In this document: positions 1-10,173 of the stretch, piece after piece | How the letters are laid out: each line of letters begins with the position of its first letter | Numbering within the stretch: position 1 is the first letter of the stretch | NCBI RefSeq assembly: GCF_040869045.1 | Contig: NC_090319.1 | Span: 394,149,601 to 394,213,600, forward strand | DNA length: 64,000 bases | Direction of reading: 5' to 3' | Source: Eurosta solidaginis | Taxonomy: Eukaryota; Arthropoda; Insecta; Diptera; Tephritidae | Translations under genes and position numbers: made by a program | Notes under the pieces: model-generated | Seen by the model: only the letters and a program-made list of their open reading frames with translations | The model's database searches: none | Told to the model about the DNA's origin: nothing

Positions 1-214
1 GAGCCCATTCCTTCTGAATGAAGTGAACTTTTGCGTTCCCTCTCGGACATCGAGACACTTCAAACCTCTTCTGCTGAAACAATGTAGAACGAATTTCGAA
101 CAAAATGAACCTTTTCGGCGTTTATGCCAAGATTATAACTCTCACTCAAACACATTTGATAGCTCGGACTCCCTTTTTTCTATAAAAAAGATTGTTCTCA
201 CCTCTCTAAATTAA
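1..214 (+). pseudogene. C-terminal tail of a jockey/CR1-like LINE ORF2, cut by window start
   Basis: The reading frame is open from base 2 to a stop at 212-214. Its residues (SPFLLNEVNF, VPSRTSRHFKPL, then QNEPFRRLCQDYN near the end) have the layout I know from the last part of jockey/CR1-type non-LTR ORF2 proteins, after the RT domain: a short aromatic/proline segment, a basic segment, and a final 'M/L-C-x-x-Y/F-N' block before the stop. The domain itself lies outside the window, so the family is inferred from the tail only. The following bases look like an AT-rich 3' UTR. It could be the end of a longer copy that is intact upstream. Confidence 0.5.
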
Positions 215-1520
215 TGTATAATACGTTTGCTTCTGTTCTCTTTAAGTATTACGCTTGGCTGATGAAATTTCTTCTGTAGCTGAGCAGTCTCAGATCGTGA
301 CGCTTGACAAACCGCTGCCCATCAACTGCTTTCTGATTAGAACTGTGTCGGAACCGACCGGATAGGACCACTATAGTATAAGTTCTTAGGCGTGCTCTCT
401 GGCCTCTGAGAAGCTTTAGGCGTTCAGGAGCCGATTATGATCCACAGCTTGTCTAGGCTGATCAGGCCTAGGTAAAAATCCGAAAAATTCTATTGGGCCT
501 GAGATTTTGCGAGGTTATCGGCTTCAAAGTACAAGAACATGCCATTTTCGTACAACGTAAAAAATCTCCTGCTTTTATATGGAACTTAAAAGAAATCAAG
601 ACTGAAGTTTCATTTTCCAAAGTTTGGCAGACTGGATACATAGCTTGGGATTGTTGGTTCTTTATCTCAATCTGCCTCCAACAGGTCACGTAAAACTCTT
701 TTTAATGGAAATTTTACACATACTCTATGGAACAAAATTATCAATTCATATACGAGATGCCTCAACTCGTCATATGGCACAGTATGGGACTGTCGAAAGG
801 AACAAAACTCTGTTCATATACCCAGTTAAAGTGTACTCATTTCTGCTAAGAGGATACCGTTTCTTACCCGAAAATATCCTTCAAAAAGAACTGGGGACCA
901 GTGTCGTATATTATCCGTAGAATGAACAATACATCCATAACACTAAAGAATTCTAGTATAGACTGGTTGCTGAAAATATGTTTTATTTACATGTATTAAA
1001 TAACATAGTCGATGAGTTTGATTAATTTGCTTTACATAAGATTCTTTTTTCAAATTGTGCATCTGCCATTCGGTTGTACTTTACAAATCCAATAAAATTG
1101 CAAACGAGAATAACCGTTCAACCTGCGCTGAGGAAGGTAAAGCTGTGTTATATTTCAGAAAAAGTTCTTTTACTGCAAAAAAGTCATTAAGGACATTAAG
1201 CGAAGTTGAAGTTTGATTGAAAAGGTGTTTGAACTCAGACTCCTCTTAATTAAGACCATTATTGTCAACATCGCTGTCGAAATCATTTTCATTTTTTCGG
1301 TGCTCGCTATTTGTTTCATTAACTACAAATAACCTTGGAATATATGATACATTTTCATCATTTCAAAATTTGATCGGGGCCCGTCAATCCTTTAAGGATG
1401 GACAAAGATGACACATAGCTCAAAATTAGTTGATACACAGGAGCACTTATTTGTAACACGTATCAAGAAGAAGCATAATGTATCTTTCATTCAGATAGCG
1501 ACCCAAATCGGAAACAAAAA
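215..1520. other. unassigned, probably LINE 3' flank and AT-rich DNA
   Basis: There are short open frames on both strands around 468-920, but none resembles a known family and none has convincing start or splice context. The first part may be 3' UTR of the LINE tail at 1-214. No structured repeat was seen. Confidence 0.5.
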
Positions 1521-1800
1521 TTGTCTTTGATTTTCCTAAAGAACCAAATAACAAGTAAAATTTATTTTTTATTTGTATATCGAATCAAATCAAAAATAAA
1601 AAGTATCTTTCATTTGGCTGAAAAATCAAATCAGAAAAAAAGTATCTTTTATTTGAATGCCGAGTAAATAAAAAATAAAAAGTATCTTTGATTCGTCTGA
1701 AGAATCAAATAACAAATAAAAAATATTTTTTATTTGGATGCCGAATCATATAAAAGATAAAAAATATTTTTGATTTAAAAACATATTCAAATAAAAAATA
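1521..1800. repeat. 40-bp AT-rich tandem repeat (about 7 units)
   Basis: An anchor word GTATCTTT or its variant ATATTTTT recurs at 1603, 1642, 1682, 1723 and 1764, a spacing of 39-41 bp. An earlier variant unit starts near 1562 and a more diverged one near 1521. Each unit has the form TATCTTT-ATTTG-(9 nt)-AATCAAAT-AAATAAAAA. The ATTTG and CAAAT words inside each unit are complementary, so a unit can fold on itself. After 1800 the array decays into ATTTTTATTTG-like words up to about 1840. Confidence 0.75.
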
Positions 1801-1840
1801 CATTTTATTTTTGGATTCGTGATTCATACAAATAAAAATC

Positions 1841-2779
1841 ACGCAACCCTGATTTAAAAGGACATAGCAAAAACATTTGAATATAGAGATTTATAAGCTG
1901 AAAGGAAACTTTGAAATTCACCAAAGAAATCGTAGGGAAGGAAATTTCTTAATTTTCTTATTGATAACAATTTTTAATCGCTTACAGCAAAGCAGCCGAA
2001 CAAAGGCCTCAAATACCAACTTCGTGTATAAGCTTTTCCTTCATCAAATGAATTATTTAAATTTGTTCGACCCATTTCACCTCAAACTCCAATTCAAATT
2101 GAAACCAAGAATCAACAGCGTACCCCGAAGACTTTCGCTTAGCTCTGAGACATTCATTATTCAAGGAAGAAAATGAGCTGTGCCCATTGTAAAGAATAAA
2201 AGCAAGCAATAATAGAATTTTACTTTAAAAATTTTAATTTACATATGAATACAAAAGGTGAAATGCGTCACTGGTATGAGTTTATGGTTTTTTGTACTTT
2301 TGTGTTTCATGCGAGATTTTTCCCTTTATCGGCGACGACATACAAACACTTTGGTTTGACTTTAATTTGTTTGTGTGCTGTGTATTTGAAATAATTTTGA
2401 ATAAAAGGGATGAATCCACAAGGATTTTAACGTGCATACACACATACATACAAACATATTATTTGTTGTACTATTATAACATATCGAGCGGCGTTTAATT
2501 TGTGTCGTAATGAAAAATTCCAACAGCTCAAATTAATAGGAATGATTTTTCTTTTGTTGTAACAAAATTTATGTTCATACGTTTATATATAAGAAACTCA
2601 TTCATTTTTAGATTGCATTCGAAGAAAAAATATTAACTGCGCGAATAATTGTTAAATTTTGTGGAAAATTTGTTAGACGACATCAAAATAGAAATTAAGT
2701 CAAACATTTATCAATTCTTTAAGCGCTGTAGGGAGTATTCAAATATATATTCGTCGTGAGGTTAAAGCAAATTTCGAGC
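1841..2779. other. AT-rich DNA without recognisable features
   Basis: Open frames are short (up to 99 codons) and of low-complexity AT composition. A CATACA/ACATAC run lies at about 2435-2455. Nothing else was seen. Confidence 0.5.
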
Positions 2780-3019
2780 CTAGCTCTCCTCCAAATGAGG
2801 GCGTGCAACTTTTGATTTTTGTCCGGCGTTTTCTTTATTCATTTGCATTTCGTCTGGCAGCACCAAATCAAATGCTTCTGTCAGAGCTGCAATATAACTG
2901 GAGCATATCACTGTTGGTACGGGCCAAATCACACGCCCTTTACAGTTTTCGTCTTTAACTGAAGACAAACCATAATTTATTACACCAAATACTTCTTGCA
3001 CTAATATTGAAGGGCACAT
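2780..3019 (-). CDS. unrecognised open reading frame, possible gene or transposon fragment
   Basis: This minus-strand frame encodes about 79 residues of balanced composition (blocks such as VFGVINYGLSS and AFDLVLPDEMQMNKEN), less biased than the AT-rich spurious frames around it. I do not recognise the protein. No signal peptide or transmembrane segment stands out. No upstream TATA-type context or splice site could be argued. It may be an eroded exon, a transposon-derived fragment, or chance. Local GC content is higher than in the flanks, which is the only reason for listing it. Confidence 0.15.
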   Translation of the reverse strand: MCPSILVQEVFGVINYGLSSVKDENCKGRVIWPVPTVICSSYIAALTEAFDLVLPDEMQMNKENAGQKSKVARPHLEES

Positions 3020-5631
3020 GTATACATTAGAATCTTTCTTTTAAGATATTTGTTTATAACTATCGCATTCGGAACGATACTAGTTCTAGTTCTGCCACTC
3101 ACAGTGCTTCCAGCTGAAACTTTTAACATCGTGATGTCATAAGAAATGGCTGGTGCCTCTGCAGACCTTTTAAATAATTTCCCATTGCGCTATAAGCTCG
3201 CAATTTCAAACATATGTAGTTCAGAGAACCAAGACAATGCAAGGGGAAAAATTCCGCCGGTGACGCATAGGACAAGAAAATAAAAATAAACTCATACGAG
3301 ATTTGAAATCAGTTAAACGATTTTTCTTCAACTCTCTGGAAAGCTAGAGGCTAGAAATTTTAAAGGTATTTCGGAATTAAAAGAGTGAACTATAGCAAGA
3401 AAAATTCCGCTGGGAAGCGCACGGGTCAAGGCATTTAAAAAATCGTACGAAAAGAAGGGAATCTGGCTATCACTTTCAAAGCGGCTTGTCATAGGGATAT
3501 AACTTCAAGAAAGCGCAGCGTCCACAAAAATAGAAACATAATATTGGTGAATTTTTTATATTTAGCGTTTTCCAAAGCAGTTTAGATTTCAGTTAATAAA
3601 ATAAAAATAAAAAATGTTGTATAATGAATAAGAAAAACTGAATAAATAGTAGCAGAAAATGGCGTGCGCACCTGGGCCGTTCAGCGCTCGGCTGCTTAGA
3701 TCAAGAAATAATATGGATATGAGAACCATCGTATGCTAAAACCGTCATTATAAGTACAAAAACTCTTTAGAGTTATATCGCGCTAAAATTATAAGTGGCA
3801 CATATATTTAAGCATTAGATACCGCTTAAGAGGTTTTCTAAGCTAAAGGCGAGGTCATCCGCCGATTAGTCACCACTTTTAAACTCCTTAAAGTTTTCTG
3901 AAATAGGACTTAGCGTTGACTTTCGTACAATCTAAAGCTACTGGTCTTCAATAAGTTTCAACTGCAAAGTATATCCTAAAGGGCAAATATGTATAAGCCA
4001 TTGTTATAATTTTGAAATTGCAAGTATTTGTTTAGAAGCCACATAACTGTTAAAATTTATTCGTATGGCAAACACTTATCACGCCCACATCTCTCTTCAA
4101 AGCAATTTGCCAAAGCAAATGTTTATCGAAATCTTATGAAATTCGTTGGGCTTTTCAAAATGATTTTACAACAACAAATAGCCGACAATTGGCAAATGAC
4201 ACAACTTTGTGCTAACTTACGCCAAAAATGTATCAAAAACCATAACCGGCAACCGAATCTCGAGGACATACAAATGTTTATATGAACACATACACACGCA
4301 TGAGATTCTCTTCTGCTACATTTTTTTAGATTGTCTGTTGTTTGCCCTCTGACCCCTGCAACTTGCTGCAGTGTCCGCAACAAAACGCAATAAATTACCG
4401 AAACTTCTACAATAAATCTTTTTCTGTGAATCTATATAATTTCCACTTTTCATATTCAACTGGCCCTTTGGCCGACGCTAACGGGAAAAAGACGTCTCTA
4501 AACTATGCGCCTGTTTTTCTAGTGTTGTAAATGTGAATTTATTCCAATTGTGGTTGTTTGTTTACTTCTTGTTGATTCCTTGCATGACATATTGAAGTGG
4601 TCAACCAAATAAAAGAATATGAATCACTTTTCCTGCTGTTCGATGAGTTTTCTTTTGATTTCAACAAATAAAAAGTGAAAGTTGCCAAAAAAAAGGGGAA
4701 CTTATAGGCATTCCCGGATGTTTGTTTGTTTGTGTAGTTTGTGTGTGTATGTGTATGTATTATTGTGTGGTGACGGAAACGCCTGTTTGCAATTAATTGA
4801 TTATGTCCAAACTTCTGTCAGTAGTAGCAACAATTTTAGATTAAACTTGTTTATCATCATACAAAAGGAGTTCTGGATGTATTACAATAATTTTTGAGGT
4901 CATAAGATTGTGTTCAATCAAAACGAGCACAAACTATTGTTGTAATTCGTTCTGCTTGTTTCGTGTGCGTATCGCATACAACAACATACACACATACATA
5001 TGTATGTACCTACATACTTTTATGTCATCACTTTTTTATCTCCTCCATCTTTTTTGTTGTTGTTGCAATATGTAATTTTGCCATTTTTCCACTCCACTCT
5101 TTGTATTATTATTTGCTTTCTTTTGCTCTAATAGTTCGATTTAATTTCGGGTCCAGCAATTTGTGCATTGTCCGCGGTAAATTGGTCATGTGCACTGGAA
5201 GTAGCCATAGGTGGGGTGGTTTGATGTTGGTCAATAATTCCACTGCTGTCATCATCAAGATCATATTGAAGTCGCCAGAAAGGCTTCACTCAATATTCCA
5301 AATTAATTTAACAAAGCAAATAAATTGATTTCTAATAGACATTGTATTCCAATTTTTGTAATTTAACTGTACCTGACGGGTGTCAAGCTGGATCAAACAA
5401 TCAATAACAGCACGTCATAAAAAGGCGTGAAATTTGTTATGTAAACATAAATGTGTACTAGTTTTTTAAGTTAACTAAGGAAAGGTTTCCCAGGAGTTGA
5501 AGTTCAATCACAACAGATGCAACCCACAGATGGCCATTGTTATCGATAGTACATTTATACCACTTCGATAACAAATCTATAACTTGTCTATACTCTGTTA
5601 ATAATACACCTATTACAACCTTTAACTTCTA
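3020..5631. other. unassigned DNA with a weak duplicated segment and microsatellites
   Basis: Two similar segments begin with AAAAATTCCGC at about 3248 and 3398 (next words GGTGACGCATAGGACAAG and TGGGAAGCGCACGGGTCAAG), which suggests a degraded tandem duplication of roughly 150 bp. GT-rich runs lie at about 4725-4765 and ACATAC runs at about 4980-5015. No gene was recognised. Confidence 0.4.
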
Positions 5632-5745
5632 GTCTTTCCTTTCAACTACCCTCCACCTTTCAACTACCCTCCTCCTCTTTCCATTCCTTTCTTTTCTTTT
5701 CTTTTCATTTCTTTTCTTTCCTTTGCTTTCCTCTCCCTATCCACG
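5632..5745. repeat. pyrimidine-rich tract with short duplication
   Basis: About 110 bases are almost only C and T. CTTTCAACTACCCTCC occurs twice near the start (about 5638 and 5656), followed by TTTTC/TTCTT runs. Its complement is a polypurine tract like those seen near Helitron 3' ends in this window (about 6990-7150 and 18950-19130), but no Helitron end was found beside it. Confidence 0.6.
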
Positions 5746-6184
5746 GCAAATGTGACAATAACTGGAAGTATCGTTATTATCATCCACATAGCGACAGACA
5801 GTGTTATTACTTACAATGTTCTGTTTCTTCCTCTTCTTCTGTTTCATCCTCTATACATTTATTTCTTTTCCTTGTTTTCCGTTTCACTTTCTCCTTTATA
5901 CATGTATATATCATCGATTTGTTCTACTATCTTCGTTAAATTTCCATTCATTAAGTTGCTGTCTGATTTCGCTCATATCAACTCTTCCACTTACATTGCT
6001 CGCACATTACGCAACGTGTATTGACTACACTTACGCTTACATTCTGTATTCCCTCATACCGTGAGCAAAGATGCTTTCACATTAAAAACATTTGCTCACT
6101 AGAGACTTGAAATTTTGAACATAGTCCAAACATAAATAAGATATTTTACAAACCGGGAACGTTTCTGGCACATAACTTTTACAA
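5746..6184. other. no feature recognised
   Basis: The + strand has T-rich low-complexity open frames (90 and 87 codons, overlapping) that read as leucine/phenylalanine-rich by composition only. Confidence 0.5.
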
Positions 6185-6658
6185 TCTTAATATATAAAAA
6201 ACACGTGTCACAACATTTTTGGCCGCGATGGACTCCTAAATTACTGAACCGATTTTGAATTTGTTTTACACCCCGTATGTAGTTTGATCTAACTTGAAAC
6301 ATAGGATAGGTTATATCTCAGTTTATAGTCGCAATATTATTTCATTGCAATTTTTTTTATTTGTTTATACGTATAATAAAATGTTACGTATACGCAGTGG
6401 CACTCACATTTTCAGGTGGTGCGGATATACTTCCGTGTAATTATTATAGCGAATGATATCAAGTATAGAACATCACCAGGGCGCCGACCGAGAGGGTGCG
6501 GGTTTCTGAGGGGGCCCGCGATTTAGAGGTACTATGACATTTTTTTTTAATTCAGGAGAGTCTTTAGTTGTTTCATGTGCAATTTGTAAGCCGAATTTCA
6601 AAAGCAACGAAAATCTGCACTTCGTTTTAATATTATTGTGAAGTGTGAAAAATAAAAA
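6185..6658 (+). mobile_element. Helitron 5' end remnant
   Basis: After an A, the sequence begins TCTTAATATATAAAAA, which fits the Helitron 5' rule (TC, A/T-rich lead). It is followed by words common near the 5' ends of insect Helitrons (ATGGACTCCTAAATTACTGAACCGATTTT at about 6229-6257). No matching CTAG terminus with hairpin lies before 6659, where a second Helitron start appears. It is therefore either truncated or interrupted by the next element. A GC-rich segment at 6480-6525 is unexplained. Confidence 0.45.
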
Positions 6659-7233
6659 TCTATATATATAAAAAGAAAGGCTAAAATGTGTGTTAGTTGG
6701 TCGCCGGTGTTTGAAGAGATGCGTCGGTCGATTTTGTTCACACTTTTACACAAGTTGCTTAAACTTCGCGCGGTGGGTATTACATAGGTTTGGTTGCGAT
6801 CGACATACAGGGTCTCGAGATATAGGCCAAAGCGTGGGCCAGTGAATGCCTGGACAGTGTTTATACAATATGGATATCAAATGGAAGCTGTTGATGAGGG
6901 TTTAGTACAGAGTAATATATTATCCAGAGACGGACTGGGACTGAGATTCGGAGTGGGACTGGGACGGGAATAAAATACATACTACCCTCTGGGACAGGCA
7001 ATAAGGGATGTAGAAGAATGAGAAGGAATTGGGAGAAGAGAAAAGAGAGAAGGAGATTGAGAAAGAGATAGAATGAGACGAAGATGGAGACAGATGAAGC
7101 CAAAAAGACGGAGGGAGGAGTGAATAATAGGATTAGGAAAAAGTGAGGGGGGGGGGGATGGCAGAGTCAGACGGAAAAAGCTTATGCAGATAGGCCAAAT
7201 TTAGGGCAGGACAACGTCTGCCGGGTCTTCTAG
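6659..7233 (+). mobile_element. non-autonomous Helitron, 575 bp, both ends present
   Basis: The 5' end is A|TCTATATATATAAAAAG and the 3' end is CTAG|T at 7230-7233. Insertion is between A (6658) and T (7234), the Helitron target rule. A terminal hairpin GGCAG (7205-7209) / CTGCC (218-222 of the 7000s, i.e. 7218-7222) lies 7 bases before CTAG. There is no helicase or Rep frame inside. A polypurine tract covers about 6990-7160, including a run of about 10 G near 7150. Its end architecture matches that of the larger Helitron at 16257-19287, but the interior differs. Confidence 0.8.
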
Positions 7234-8205
7234 TTTTTCATAAAAAATCATTTTCACAGCTGTCTATTTTTATATTATAGTAACGCTTCTCATCAATCTA
7301 AGGAAGGGTAACCTTAATAATAATCACTTTTTTATAGCTTGCCTCTATTTTAACTATAGGCAAATATTCCACAACTTTCATTTTATTATTGTGTGAATGC
7401 TCCACATTCTTAATGTTTAACGTTTACTGTCGATTATTTACGATTATGCAATATTATATACAGTACAAATGTAAATAAATATATACATATTAACTTACAT
7501 AAATTAGGGCCACCTGAGGAAACATATGCAGAGTCACTATTACAGGAATACTCATCAAAACTAGTAAATATTGCTCGTAAATTTCGACAAGTATCACTTG
7601 AGTAATCCAATAAGCGACCTGGCATTGTTTTATGGGAGAAGCGCTGGGGGCAGCATATTGCAACAGCATTGACAGGAAATATTCATTTAATATATGTACA
7701 CATTTACATACACCTATGTATGTATGTGTGTGTATATGTAAGAATAAAAACTAACACTCATGAGAATGACAAAACAAATGTTGCGCACCACCCAATGCCG
7801 TCTCACCCACGCCCATTTGATTGCCCCCGCTTTGAAGCGTTGCCATTTGCTTATTTTTTTCTTTTTTTGTGCAATTTTGCGAAAATTTAGTGAAAGTATG
7901 AAGTCAGACATTTCATTGCCCATACAAATATATGAACTTGTAACTACTAAAATCGTACTTCGTCCTGCGATTGCCGTCAGCGAGTTTGTTTGTATATCAC
8001 AAATGAAGCTGCGAAAAAATATGTCATATAATGACATGACATCCAAAAAAAAGCAAAAAGGGAAACGAACAAATACCAAAAACAAAAGAAAGGTTCCAGA
8101 ACTCCTGAAATGTGCAACAATTCAAGAGTCAATAATGATAAACAGAAACATAAAGAGATATTTAGTTACATATTGTGTAGGCGGTTCAATCGCAAGCCGT
8201 TAAGT
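7234..8205. other. no gene recognised; microsatellite-rich
   Basis: A TGTATG/TGTGTA run lies at about 7695-7740. Overlapping open frames of 123 (minus) and 147 (plus) codons at 7714-8203 mirror each other. They contain poly-Lys or poly-Phe tracts from A/T runs, so they look spurious. Confidence 0.5.
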
Positions 8206-8221
8206 GGGGGGGGGGGGGGGG
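8206..8221. repeat. poly-G run (16 G)
   Basis: An uninterrupted run of 16 G is followed by AGGG. Such a run is rare in an AT-rich genome and is a likely sequencing or length-variation hotspot. Confidence 0.9.
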
Positions 8222-9026
8222 AGGGTTATGTGTATTAAGTGAATATTGCACGGATGAGTTCATAGTAAAAAGGACGAGGGTCGAAAATCATTGTCATATC
8301 GCTGTTCGTATGCCATCTAGTCAGTCAGCCTACTCGGCCAGCCCATGGTGAGACAGCAAAGAACCAGCGTAGTAGCTACACTTCGGTGATATCCCGTCAT
8401 AATTCCCTTAAGTTCATGATGAGGCATCAAATTCGCAAGCACTTCCTCGATTCGCTCGTCATTAATTGCCAAAATCAAATTTATTTCATTCATTACGGCA
8501 ACGTCCTGCCTACAAATGCCCAAAACGTCAAGTAATCAGGCACATCCTGCGGCTTCAATAGCTACGAACATCCGCAGTGGCTAAGAGAATGAAGCAGATG
8601 AAATATCTTGAAAAGGCAACAACGGAAAAGTGTGGCATTTGACTGACAGAAACATGGAGTTTATTAAATGCATAAATAATTTTTTTGTTTATGTTAATAG
8701 GCACTGGCGCTTAGTTTGTGTACAAAATGCACATGACGACTTGGCTAGGAAAATCAAATGATGATTGTGCCCTTCTGGTTGTTGCATGCAATATTATACT
8801 TATATGTATATATAATGAATGCTATATATATTTTATCTACATAAGATATTTTATCTTTAATTATATGTATACATATACACATATATTCGCTGTCTATATC
8901 GAAAAGGTATCCTTACTAGGCGCTGCCCTAGAACTTTTTGTGGAGTTAAACGTAAACTAAACGCACACTCACGAAAATGGGCGCTTACAGCAAACTCAAC
9001 TGTTGATCAAACGTTTTAGCTAGCGA
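8222..9026. other. unassigned; short moderately GC-rich stretch
   Basis: About 8300-8590 is richer in GC than its flanks and carries an open minus-strand frame at 8317-8523 (68 codons). I do not recognise it and it has no splice or start context. The rest is AT-rich with TATATG runs near 8800-8880. Confidence 0.4.
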
Positions 9027-9310
9027 TTTAGGTCGAGCTTTTCTTCCAATTTGCGTCGTGCCCATTTTTATTTTCCCTACAAATTGGCGGGACGGGGCTT
9101 ATGTATATGCTTTTTACCGACTCTGAATGGCACCAGAAATACACTCGGAGTGTTTGCCAAATCACTGCCAACGGGAAGACCCCATCAGAAAACCCTTTTT
9201 TGTAAATGAAACAACTTTTTTCAAATTTTAGATGTTCTTTGCCCGGGAGCTGAACCCAGGACCCTCGGTGTGGTAGGCGGAGCATGGATCAAATCGAGGC
9301 GGCTGCCTTT
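9027..9310 (-). mobile_element. tRNA-derived SINE, family A, old copy
   Basis: Read on the minus strand it has the same order as the full copy at 59338-59702: GCTCCGCCTACCACACCG, then a B-box-like GGTTCAGCTCCC, then a body containing GGCAGTGATTTGGCAAACAC and CCAATTTGTAGGGAAAAT, and near the 3' end GACGCAAATTGGAAGA. The 5' head (A box region) is diverged. SINEs of this kind are transcribed by RNA polymerase III and mobilised by LINE enzymes. The minus-strand frame across it (85 codons) is incidental. Confidence 0.85.
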
Positions 9311-10066
9311 TAATGTTATAGCGAATAAAATTTAAGAATAATTATTTCATTTGGCTTTTGGCTCAACTCTTCGTTCACAAAACAAGATTTTTATCAATCA
9401 ACTAATTTCACAAAAACTTATGTATAATTTAAGTAGTTTCGGCTCACAAGACATGTCCTGAAATATATTTTCGTGAGAATGCGCCAACATATTTAAATTT
9501 GCCGAATGCAGGTAGCGAATTGGAATGAAAGTGAAAAGAAGCAAATGCATGTATATGAATATAAAATACTTATGGATGTCTGGATACTAAGAATATAAGT
9601 TTCAATGTCCGGACACCTCTATTTTGTATAAAATTTGTAATTTTTATACAAATTACTCTGATGTTTTGTTAGAGCTTTTAAGGAATATATGCATGAATTT
9701 CATACACTTCGGCTCAGTCCTTGGAGGATATTAGGGCATGTTTGCACTATATATTGTTTTCATTGAGTGTTGGCTAACTCGTGGTTTTCTCCTCCTGAAA
9801 CTCAGCTCCCGAAAAGCTAGCTGATGGAGAAGTGAAATTCAGAAACATTCGCCGTGTGAAAATTTTGTAGTTTTTCGCTAAAATTAATACCAAAGAGAAG
9901 TTTTATGAAAGAATATGAGCTTCTCTCGCTAATTAAATAAATATAATTTCTTCAAAATGTCATTCATCAGAACAACGATCTTAAACACAAGTCCCTTCCA
10001 GAGAGTATAGAGGATGGTGGAGAACTTTTTAATAAATAGCATATTTTCCGAATGCGATGTCTGGAC
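9311..10066. other. no feature recognised
   Basis: Unstructured AT-rich sequence between the SINE and the 3' end of the LOA element. Confidence 0.5.
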
Positions 10067-10173
10067 GAGGTTAGGTTAGGTTGAACTGTCCGGTCCATGA
10101 GGACCTCACATAGACTGAATAAGTCCGTAGTGTTACCAGAAGTTTGTTTTAACGACCAAACTCAAAAACCCTA

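Noticed and set aside
1521..1800. CRISPR-like spaced repeats
   Set aside because: The repeat units are contiguous, AT-rich and diverged, with no unique spacers, and the context is eukaryotic.
4714..4770. Regulatory GT-repeat promoter
   Set aside because: It is a simple microsatellite with no transcript or motif evidence.
5752..6064. Membrane protein rich in Phe/Leu/Ser
   Set aside because: The hydrophobic look comes from a T-rich strand; two overlapping frames show the same bias.
7714..8203. Overlapping 123- and 147-codon genes
   Set aside because: The two frames mirror each other on opposite strands and depend on A- and T-runs; no domain is recognisable.
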